Assembly (NCBI GenBank): GCA_021802165.1
Contig: JAKAAU010000032.1
Coordinates: 1 to 10,683, forward strand
Direction: 5' to 3'
DNA from: Thermoplasmata archaeon
GTDB lineage: Archaea; Thermoplasmatota; Thermoplasmata; Thermoplasmatales; Thermoplasmataceae
DNA: 10,683 nucleotides
Shown here: positions 1-5,180 of the stretch, piece after piece
Layout of the letters: each line of letters opens with the position of its first letter
How positions within the stretch are numbered: position 1 is the stretch's first letter
Notes under the pieces: generated by a model
What the model was told of the DNA's origin: nothing
The model's input: only the letters and a program-made list of their open reading frames with translations
Databases searched by the model: none
Position numbers and translations under genes: made by a program

Positions 1-255
1 GATGAAAAGACAAAGGATATGTCAAGAGCAAGGCAATCGCTAATAGAGGAAATGCAGGCAATAATGTTCTATGATGAGAGATTGGATGCATCAAAGGATC
101 CTGTATTGAAGGAAGTAATAAAGCATAACAGGGACGATGAAAAAGAACATTTCTCATTGCTGCTGGAATACCTCAGGAGAAATGACCCGGAACTTGACAG
201 GGAATTAAAGGAAATATTATTCTCCAAAAAAGAATTAAAAGAGCTTGGGGATTAA
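1..255 (+). CDS. Encapsulated-ferritin-like protein (EncFtn family), 5'-truncated
   Basis: The reading frame is open to the window edge, so the true start lies upstream; the ATG at 19 falls inside the first conserved helix and is probably internal. The visible 84 residues match the two-helix EncFtn ferritin cargo of bacterial and archaeal encapsulins, which oxidises Fe(II) at a site formed between subunits. The first helix carries the IEEMQAIMFYDER stretch and the second NRDDEKEH. The Glu of IEEM and the Glu and His of DEKEH correspond to the iron ligands E32, E62 and H65 of the Rhodospirillum rubrum protein, as I recall that alignment. The LLEYLRRNDPELDRELKE tail is also family-typical. The protein stops a few residues later at LKELGD, with no visible GSL-type cargo-loading peptide. 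Whether an encapsulin shell gene lies upstream cannot be seen. The family call is firm; association with a shell is inference. Confidence 0.82.
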   Translation, partial: DEKTKDMSRARQSLIEEMQAIMFYDERLDASKDPVLKEVIKHNRDDEKEHFSLLLEYLRRNDPELDRELKEILFSKKELKELGD

Positions 256-310
256 ATATTTATTTTTATAAACCCTGTGAGGAGACTTAAATATTTTTAA
301 TGCTTTTTTT
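256..310 (+). terminator. T-rich stretches after the EncFtn-like gene
   Basis: Archaeal termination mainly needs U-rich RNA. A T-rich stretch follows the stop directly (about 258-268), and a run of seven T lies at 304-310. No stable hairpin is evident. A TATA-like ttaaatatttttaa at 287-300 lies between them, so this segment could also supply an upstream promoter for purN. Confidence 0.4.
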
Positions 311-330
311 AAAAACAATTATAATATCAA

Positions 331-344
331 ATAATTTTTAAAAC
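331..344 (+). promoter_or_regulatory. TATA-like box of purN
   Basis: The AT-rich element ataatttttaaaac is centred about 26 bp upstream of the purN ATG at 363. That is the spacing expected if transcription starts at the start codon. No convincing Shine-Dalgarno precedes purN. Confidence 0.45.
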
Positions 345-362
345 AAAAGGCAATTCCATGCC

Positions 363-971
363 ATGTATAATATTGTTGTACTTGCATCTGGAAACGGGTC
401 AAATTTTCAGGCAGTGGTGGATGCAATAGATAATGGCGTCATAAATGATGCAAAGATTTCAAAATTAATATGCAATAATAAAAGGGCGTATGTACTCCAG
501 AGGGCAAGGAACAGCGGTATAATGCCTGTCCTGGTAGACAGTAAAAAAGAAGATTATAACAATATTATATCTGAGATTCTCGCTGCAGAAAACCCGGATT
601 TAATACTTCTGGATGGGTACATGAAAATAATTCCAGATAATATAATAGATGCTTATCCTTTCAAAATGATAAACCTCCATCCATCATTATTGCCTGCTTT
701 TGGCGGCAAAGGCTATTACGGGGGGAAAGTCCATGAAGCTGTTATAAAATCCGGCGCAAGGTTTTCCGGCTGTACAATTCATTTTGCTACAAAGGATGTT
801 GACAATGGGCCTATTATAGACCAGAGAGTTGTTGAAGTATCTGACAGTGATACACCGGAGTCACTGGAAGAAAAGATACATGAGGAGGAACATAAAGCAC
901 TTGTATATTCAATAAATTTGCTGATTACAAAAAGGTATTCAATTAATGGCAAACGTGTAATCAGGGAATAA
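363..971 (+). CDS. purN: Phosphoribosylglycinamide formyltransferase (GAR transformylase)
   Basis: This enzyme transfers the formyl group of 10-formyl-tetrahydrofolate to GAR, the third step of purine synthesis, in the cytoplasm. The 202-residue length is normal. The N-terminus has VVLASGNGSNFQA, the phosphate-binding loop of the family. Catalytic residues are visible as N104 and H106 in INLHPSLLP and D147 in KDVDNGPII, matching E. coli N106, H108 and D144. After HPSLLP there is a segment of about five extra residues (FGGKGYYGGKVHEAV) compared with E. coli; this form resembles PurN of Bacteroidetes and plants more than the proteobacterial type. The start at 363 is set by the conserved N-terminus; the ATG at 358 is out of frame. 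Its stop codon directly abuts the stop of the convergent LysE-family gene. Many archaea instead use formate-dependent PurT and PurP for the formylation steps, so PurN points to a folate-type C1 carrier. Confidence 0.93.
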   Translation: MYNIVVLASGNGSNFQAVVDAIDNGVINDAKISKLICNNKRAYVLQRARNSGIMPVLVDSKKEDYNNIISEILAAENPDLILLDGYMKIIPDNIIDAYPFKMINLHPSLLPAFGGKGYYGGKVHEAVIKSGARFSGCTIHFATKDVDNGPIIDQRVVEVSDSDTPESLEEKIHEEEHKALVYSINLLITKRYSINGKRVIRE

Positions 972-1535
972 TTATTTCAATATCAGGTGCAATCCATCGA
1001 ACAGTATGTATATTGCAAATGCAAATATTATAGCTGCAGAAACAATTTTAATGTATTTTTCATAGCCCGTTCCAAAACGCCACACAACATATGGGAATAC
1101 TATTGTCCACACCACGATTCCAGAATATAATCCGGTGATGGAAAATATGCTCAGTTCCTTGAGCAGGAAGAATCCAACTGTAAACCACCATATTATCTGA
1201 AAAGGGTTTGTCAATCCCATGGTTACTCCTAAAACATAATTGCCTTTCCTTGTTTTTGATGGCATTTTTGACCTGAGTATTGATATGCCCAGGTAAAGCA
1301 TGAAAATACCACCTATTATGTATATAACCTTCAGAATTGTAGGGCTTATGATTCCATTGGTAAGGAATACTATGGCAAAAAATGTTAAATCCGCGGTCAT
1401 TGCACCTAATCCTACAAGTGTGCCATGAAGCGGAGATTTAAGCGCTTCGTTTGCAATAATTGAATTTACGGAACCGGGCGGGCCTGCAAGTGATAGCCCC
1501 AGCAGGATGCCTAAGCCATAGTCGTAAAGAAACAT
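972..1535 (-). CDS. LysE/RhtB-family amino-acid exporter
   Basis: This is a 187-residue, very hydrophobic protein with about six predicted membrane spans, roughly at residues 6-24, 38-60, 66-86, 98-125, 128-150 and 160-185. Family marks are the early GLSLAGPPGSVN (in place of the usual PGP motif), the GxGAxxAD stretch, and GLTNPFQIIWWFTVG in the middle, comparable to the conserved NPK/NPF region of LysE. Relatives export lysine, arginine, threonine, homoserine or other small metabolites; the substrate cannot be read from sequence. It lies 30 bp downstream of the ornithine cyclodeaminase-like gene on the same strand, which suggests the two are linked in function. A TATA-like box at 1556-1565 may also give it its own leaderless transcript. 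Its stop abuts that of purN. Confidence 0.82.
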   Translation of the reverse strand: MFLYDYGLGILLGLSLAGPPGSVNSIIANEALKSPLHGTLVGLGAMTADLTFFAIVFLTNGIISPTILKVIYIIGGIFMLYLGISILRSKMPSKTRKGNYVLGVTMGLTNPFQIIWWFTVGFFLLKELSIFSITGLYSGIVVWTIVFPYVVWRFGTGYEKYIKIVSAAIIFAFAIYILFDGLHLILK

Positions 1536-1555
1536 CTATGGAAATATTATAGGAG

Positions 1556-1565
1556 TATTTTAAAA
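1556..1565 (-). promoter_or_regulatory. TATA-like box of the LysE-family gene
   Basis: On the minus strand the element ttttaaaata lies 21-30 bp before the ATG at 1535, next to the end of the upstream oxidoreductase gene. It allows the exporter to be made separately as a leaderless message. Confidence 0.4.
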
Positions 1566-2456
1566 TTATAGCAATGACATATTTTTAAGGACAATATATC
1601 CTGCAGCCAGGTCTTCCAGCCCTATTCCAAGGCATTTGAAAACAGATTTGCTGTTTCTGTATTTATCAGGGTTTAACATAAATTCTCCCAATGTGGTTAT
1701 TTTGCTCCTATCCTTTATATCGCTTATTTCTGATGATTCCATTGCTGATTGCTTAGAATTTTCCTCTATTACCAGCCCTGAGTTTTCAAATACATCCTTA
1801 TCTGCTTCCCTTGAACCTAAGACATTTGAGCCGATCAGGTTAATATGGTAATTTTCAGGTAGCATGGAATAATTAAATATTGGCTCCTCTGTATCCGTTG
1901 CAGATGCAATGATGTCTGATTCCTTAAGGCATGATAGGTCTTTAACGGGTTCAACTTTAATTCTGGATTTTTCTGCAAATTTCTTTGCATGTTCAAAGTT
2001 TCTTGAATATACATGGGCATTTTCCAGTTCGTAGTACTCTGAAATTGAATTCAACTGTGATTCAGATTGAAATCCTGACCCTATAATTGTATAATTGATT
2101 CTCTTCTTCTTTACCAGCATTGTTGTAACCATTGCTGAAATAGCACCTGTCCTTATCTGCCCGAGAACGTTTGCGTCCATTGCAAATAGTTTGCCGGGGT
2201 TTTCTGTACTGAACAGTATAACAAAAAACCGGTATCCGCTTTTTCCATACATATATGTTTTCAATCCTGCTATGCCACGTTTTTCATAAAGTGCTGGCAT
2301 GGTGCTGAAAACAAAATCTTTTCCGTATATCCTGTCCCTGGGGCTAGAGTCAGATTCCCCTTTTCCATATGAAATAAAAGCTTCCTTTAACTCATCAACA
2401 CATTCTTTTACAGGAAGGTTGTTTTTAACATCATTATCATCTATGTAGGTAATCAT
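1566..2456 (-). CDS. Ornithine cyclodeaminase / mu-crystallin family oxidoreductase
   Basis: The family holds NAD(P)-dependent enzymes acting on amino or imino acids: ornithine cyclodeaminase, archaeal alanine dehydrogenase, and ketimine or pyrroline-2-carboxylate reductases. The length, 296 residues, is slightly short for the usual 310-340. Conserved residues are present: R40 in SSPR, K66 in GLKTY, R102 in LGQIRTGAIS, and D219 in GSREAD, matching substrate-binding and catalytic R45, K69, R112 and D228 of Pseudomonas ornithine cyclodeaminase, as I recall them. The Rossmann nucleotide loop is IIGSGFQSESQL (usually GxGxQA), and the C-terminal GIGLEDLAAG is typical. The RTGA form of the motif leans towards alanine dehydrogenase-like members, but the substrate is not certain. 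The gene is followed by a LysE-type exporter and is divergent from a racemase-superfamily gene, which suggests production and export of an amino or imino acid. Confidence 0.85.
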   Translation of the reverse strand: MITYIDDNDVKNNLPVKECVDELKEAFISYGKGESDSSPRDRIYGKDFVFSTMPALYEKRGIAGLKTYMYGKSGYRFFVILFSTENPGKLFAMDANVLGQIRTGAISAMVTTMLVKKKRINYTIIGSGFQSESQLNSISEYYELENAHVYSRNFEHAKKFAEKSRIKVEPVKDLSCLKESDIIASATDTEEPIFNYSMLPENYHINLIGSNVLGSREADKDVFENSGLVIEENSKQSAMESSEISDIKDRSKITTLGEFMLNPDKYRNSKSVFKCLGIGLEDLAAGYIVLKNMSLL

Positions 2457-2469
2457 AGTTTAACATATG

Positions 2470-2482
2470 ATTATTATATTTC
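2470..2482 (-). promoter_or_regulatory. TATA-like box of the ornithine cyclodeaminase-like gene
   Basis: Read on the minus strand, gaaatataata lies about 15-26 bp before the ATG at 2456. It shares an 83-bp divergent intergenic region with the promoter of the neighbouring plus-strand gene. Confidence 0.4.
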
Positions 2483-2502
2483 AATTTTCCCGGAATAAAA
2501 TT
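2483..2502. promoter_or_regulatory. Inverted repeat between divergent promoters, candidate operator
   Basis: The segment aattttcccggaataaaatt has outer arms AATTTT and AAAATT, and contains an inner odd palindrome TTCC-C-GGAA at 2487-2495. It sits between the TATA-like boxes of two divergent genes, where a regulator could act on both. Its GC-containing core stands out from the AT-rich surroundings. Function is inference. Confidence 0.3.
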
Positions 2503-2507
2503 CATAA

Positions 2508-2519
2508 TAAATTAATAAA
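2508..2519 (+). promoter_or_regulatory. TATA-like box of the racemase-superfamily gene
   Basis: The element aaattaataaa is centred about 26 bp before the ATG at 2540, and no Shine-Dalgarno follows, as expected for a leaderless start. Confidence 0.45.
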
Positions 2520-2539
2520 CAGTGAAGAAATTATGAATT

Positions 2540-3211
2540 ATGATCAGGGTTGGCATGATAGTACCGGCCAACAACGTGGCACTGGAATACGATATGTATA
2601 GAATGGCTCCTGAAAATATGAGCTTCCATTCAACCAGGATGAGGCCTTCCAGGAACTGCGAGCCTGATGACCCGGTAAAATTCAGGAATGATTTGAAACA
2701 GGCCTATAGCTTATTGAGAAGATCATCAAACGTAATTGTATATGGCAGGACATTTGGAACACATAAAAATGCAGATATTATAAGGGAAGTATTCGGAAGA
2801 AATGTCATCATACCTGAGGAAGCTGTTATTGAATACCTCCAGGAATCAGGGAGCAAATACATGTGGCTTGGAACGCCATATATAAAGGAAAGGACAGATG
2901 AAGAAAAAGAATATTTTTCAAAGAAAGGTTTTCACATTGCCGGGTCCTATGGATTAAATAAAATATATGCGCTGGACATTGCCAGAACCAGCCTGGAGGA
3001 AATAAGATGCATGCTGGATAAAAATATTGGTACTGTAGAAAAAAGTGATTTAATTTACATCTCATGCACCGCAATGCCCACATCAAAAATCCTTGATAAG
3101 TTAAGCAGCATATATGGAAAACCGGTATTATCGGAAAACTCGGCTATACTGTGGAAAATATCCAGGATTACCGGAAATCCCATAAGAATACCAGGTTTGC
3201 AGGATATTTGA
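2540..3211 (+). CDS. Maleate isomerase / arylmalonate decarboxylase-like protein (Asp/Glu racemase superfamily)
   Basis: This 223-residue protein has the order of motifs seen in the maleate cis-trans isomerase and arylmalonate decarboxylase branch. They are an N-terminal VGMIVPANN, a first active-site loop VIVYGRTFGT (residues 66-74), LGTPY (110-114), a second active-site loop YISCTAMPT (173-181), and a C-terminal GKPVLSENSAILWKI. Members normally work through Cys in one or both loops. Here the second Cys is kept (C176), but the position of the first is Arg (R70, YGRT instead of the usual YACT). Arylmalonate decarboxylase likewise keeps only the second Cys, with Gly at the first site, so this protein probably is not a two-Cys isomerase. 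The substrate is unknown. It is divergent from the ornithine cyclodeaminase-like gene and lies 59 bp upstream of mqnE on the same strand; both contexts are possible functional links. The start is fixed by the N-terminal motif. Confidence 0.75.
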   Translation: MIRVGMIVPANNVALEYDMYRMAPENMSFHSTRMRPSRNCEPDDPVKFRNDLKQAYSLLRRSSNVIVYGRTFGTHKNADIIREVFGRNVIIPEEAVIEYLQESGSKYMWLGTPYIKERTDEEKEYFSKKGFHIAGSYGLNKIYALDIARTSLEEIRCMLDKNIGTVEKSDLIYISCTAMPTSKILDKLSSIYGKPVLSENSAILWKISRITGNPIRIPGLQDI

Positions 3212-3241
3212 TTTATTGCCATATTATTTAAATATGAATAA

Positions 3242-3255
3242 TTATTTATTTTTAG
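3242..3255 (+). promoter_or_regulatory. TATA-like box of mqnE flanked by a direct repeat
   Basis: The AT-rich element ttatttatttttag lies about 16-29 bp before the mqnE ATG at 3271. The exact 10-mer aatatgaata occurs on both sides of it, at 3231-3240 and 3260-3269. The promoter would drive mqnE and the coupled mqnA. Confidence 0.4.
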
Positions 3256-3270
3256 TTACAATATGAATAT

Positions 3271-4377
3271 ATGTCAATAGCTTATAATAAGGATTACTGG
3301 TTCGATTTTTTGAAGGATAATGAAATTAAGGAGAAAGATGCACATGAACTGCTGAACATGGATATTTATTCGTTGATGTCACTTGGTGACTCCCTGGCAT
3401 CACGGGAAGTGGGGGATAAGGTTTCATATGCCGTTTCCTACAATATCAATTATTCAAATTTTTGCACGGCTTCATGTCCCATATGTGCGTATTATGTTCC
3501 ATATAAAATTAAAAAATATAACCCTGAAAAGGGATTCGAGCTTTCGGTAGAGGATGTGCATAAGGAAGCCATGAAGGCAAAGGAACTTAACGTTACGGAA
3601 ATACATATAGTTGGCGGATTCAATCCTGATTTAAATTTGGAATACTATGAAAACATTTTCCGCGAAGTAAAAAAAGTATTGCCGGATATTACACTGAAAA
3701 CATTCACTATACCTGAAATAGACTTTATAGCGAGAACCACTGGAAATTCTATTCCTGAAGTTATAGACAGGTTCAGGAAAGCAGGAATGGATGCACATAC
3801 AGGTGGAGGGGCAGAAATATTCAATGAAGAGGTCAGGAAACAGATAACAACTCCTGAAAAAATTTCCGGTGAAAAATGGCTGGAGGATGCGAAACTAATA
3901 CACAGCCTTGGAGTAAAAGGAAATTCGACAATGACCTATGGAACAGTAGAAAATTATGATGATATTATAAACCATATGGTTAGATTGAGGGATAACCAGC
4001 TGGAGCAGCCCGGATTTTTATCATTTATTCCATTAAAATTCAGCATAGAAAATACACCTTTATATAAAATGGGAAAGGTAAGGATGCCTGCCTCTGGAGA
4101 CAAGGATATCAGGGTTTACGCACTGGCAAGGGCAATTCTTGGAAAAGCCATAAGGAATGTGAGTGTCTACTGGGTTGCACTTGGCAAAGAGCTTGCACAG
4201 GTTGCACTGATGTCCGGTGGAAGCGACCTTGTTGGAACTGCATTCAGTGAGAAAGTCTTCGGTGCAACAAACAGGCATACCTCTGGTAGCGTGGAAGAGC
4301 TTAACCATTTAATTGAGGAAATAGGAAAGGTGCCGGCACTCAGGGATACATTTTACAACATAAAGGAGTACTATTAA
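3271..4377 (+). CDS. mqnE: Aminofutalosine synthase (radical SAM)
   Basis: MqnE is a radical SAM enzyme that joins the 5'-deoxyadenosyl part of SAM to 3-[(1-carboxyvinyl)oxy]benzoate to give 6-amino-6-deoxyfutalosine in menaquinone synthesis. The 368-residue length is normal. The [4Fe-4S] site is C65, C69 and C72 in NFCTASCPICAYY (CX3CX2C). Other family marks are HIVGGFNPDLNLEYYENI, TGGGAEIF at 177-184, PEKISGEKWLE and FLSFIPLKF. It differs from MqnC by GGGAEIF and by the shape of the C-terminal half. Two positions look unusual compared with the consensus I recall: GGFNP for GGLHP (N118) and YGTVEN for YGHVET (T225, N228). The gene is one base pair from mqnA. The ATG at 3263 is out of frame, which supports the chosen start. 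The assignment over MqnC or CofH rests on these motifs and the neighbours. Confidence 0.9.
   Translation: MSIAYNKDYWFDFLKDNEIKEKDAHELLNMDIYSLMSLGDSLASREVGDKVSYAVSYNINYSNFCTASCPICAYYVPYKIKKYNPEKGFELSVEDVHKEAMKAKELNVTEIHIVGGFNPDLNLEYYENIFREVKKVLPDITLKTFTIPEIDFIARTTGNSIPEVIDRFRKAGMDAHTGGGAEIFNEEVRKQITTPEKISGEKWLEDAKLIHSLGVKGNSTMTYGTVENYDDIINHMVRLRDNQLEQPGFLSFIPLKFSIENTPLYKMGKVRMPASGDKDIRVYALARAILGKAIRNVSVYWVALGKELAQVALMSGGSDLVGTAFSEKVFGATNRHTSGSVEELNHLIEEIGKVPALRDTFYNIKEYY
4362..4368 (+). promoter_or_regulatory. Shine-Dalgarno of mqnA inside the end of mqnE
   Basis: The sequence aaaggag lies within the last mqnE codons, ten bases before the mqnA ATG at 4379. Most other genes here lack such a site. 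Its presence fits mqnA being an internal gene of an mqnE-mqnA message and supports its start. Confidence 0.6.
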
Positions 4378-4378
4378 C

Positions 4379-5101
4379 ATGATAGGACTCATCAATCTTT
4401 CACATTCTGACCCGCTCAGCATGACATTCTCCCCTGATGAAATTGTAAGGAAAAGTGCGGCGGACAATTACAGGGATCTGGAGGAGGGGAGAACTGAAAT
4501 AGGCATGGTATCCCTTGTTACATACCTGGAGCACAGTGATAAATTAAACCTTGTAAAAAGCATTAACATACATACAAAGGCAAACAGCATATCAACAATA
4601 CTCCTTTCCAGATCTGGATATCTCAAAAATAATATAAAAATAAATGTAACATCACTTACAAAAACTACTGAATTTTATTTGAAACTGGTTCTTGAGAAAA
4701 TGGGAATATCCTTTGAATTAAAGGAATCGGGATATTCTGATTATGAAAACCTCCTTAAGGATGCGGATTATGCACTGGTTATTGGAGATGAAGCAATAAA
4801 AGCTTATTCAGGTTCTGCAAATATACTTCTTGATGTTGGGCTTGAGTTCTCAAAGCTATACGGGCTTGAGCCGGTTTATGCCGTTGCGGCATCCCGGAAT
4901 GCAGTAGATAATGCCAGAATCAGTGATCTTGATAAGCATATAGAAGATTCAAAAAAATACATAAAGGAATCGGCAGAAAAAAACTCATTAAAATTCCATG
5001 TAAAGAGAGAATTAATGGAAGAGTATTACAGGGTAATGGATTATTCCTTCAACAATAGCGTAATGAAAACTATTGAATTTGCCCGTAAAATAATCGGATA
5101 A
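4379..5101 (+). CDS. mqnA: Chorismate dehydratase
   Basis: MqnA removes water from chorismate to give 3-[(1-carboxyvinyl)oxy]benzoate, the first committed step of the futalosine pathway. The protein has 240 residues and the periplasmic-binding-protein-like fold of the MqnA/MqnD family. Visible marks are IGLINLSHSDPL at the N-terminus, the DLEEGRTEIGMVSLVTYL segment (residues 33-50), the SISTILLSRSGY strand (70-81), and YALVIGDEAI (131-140) followed by LDVGLEFSKLYGLEPVYAVAASR, like the LIGD...DLG..W...TGLPFVFA region of MqnA. The usual Trp there is Phe. I see none of the marks that would suggest MqnD. One base separates it from mqnE, and its Shine-Dalgarno lies inside mqnE, so the two are probably co-translated. 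A T7 tract after the gene suggests the message ends before mqnC. Confidence 0.88.
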   Translation: MIGLINLSHSDPLSMTFSPDEIVRKSAADNYRDLEEGRTEIGMVSLVTYLEHSDKLNLVKSINIHTKANSISTILLSRSGYLKNNIKINVTSLTKTTEFYLKLVLEKMGISFELKESGYSDYENLLKDADYALVIGDEAIKAYSGSANILLDVGLEFSKLYGLEPVYAVAASRNAVDNARISDLDKHIEDSKKYIKESAEKNSLKFHVKRELMEEYYRVMDYSFNNSVMKTIEFARKIIG

Positions 5102-5120
5102 ATGTATATTTGCAATTAAT

Positions 5121-5130
5121 TATTTTTTTC
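5121..5130 (+). terminator. T-tract terminator after mqnA
   Basis: A run of seven T at 5123-5129 follows the mqnA stop by about 20 bp. It is a candidate U-tract terminator, separating the mqnE-mqnA message from mqnC. Confidence 0.45.
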
Positions 5131-5152
5131 ATAAAAGTTATTTTTAGATACC

Positions 5153-5166
5153 TATTTATTTTATAA
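5153..5166 (+). promoter_or_regulatory. TATA-like box of mqnC
   Basis: The element tatttattttataa begins about 28 bp before the ATG at 5181. Upstream, ttatttttagatac (5138-5151) nearly repeats ttatttttagttac at the mqnE promoter (3246-3259), differing at one base. Confidence 0.45.
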
Positions 5167-5180
5167 TGTGATGATATATT

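Noticed and set aside
19..255. ATG at 19 as the true start of the ferritin-like gene
   Set aside because: The frame is open to base 1, and the family needs further N-terminal residues before the first helix, so the gene is treated as 5'-partial.
2826..3086. An 86-codon minus-strand frame inside the racemase-superfamily gene
   Set aside because: It is fully covered by a well-supported gene in another frame, and its peptide is rich in Cys, Trp and Phe with no family resemblance.
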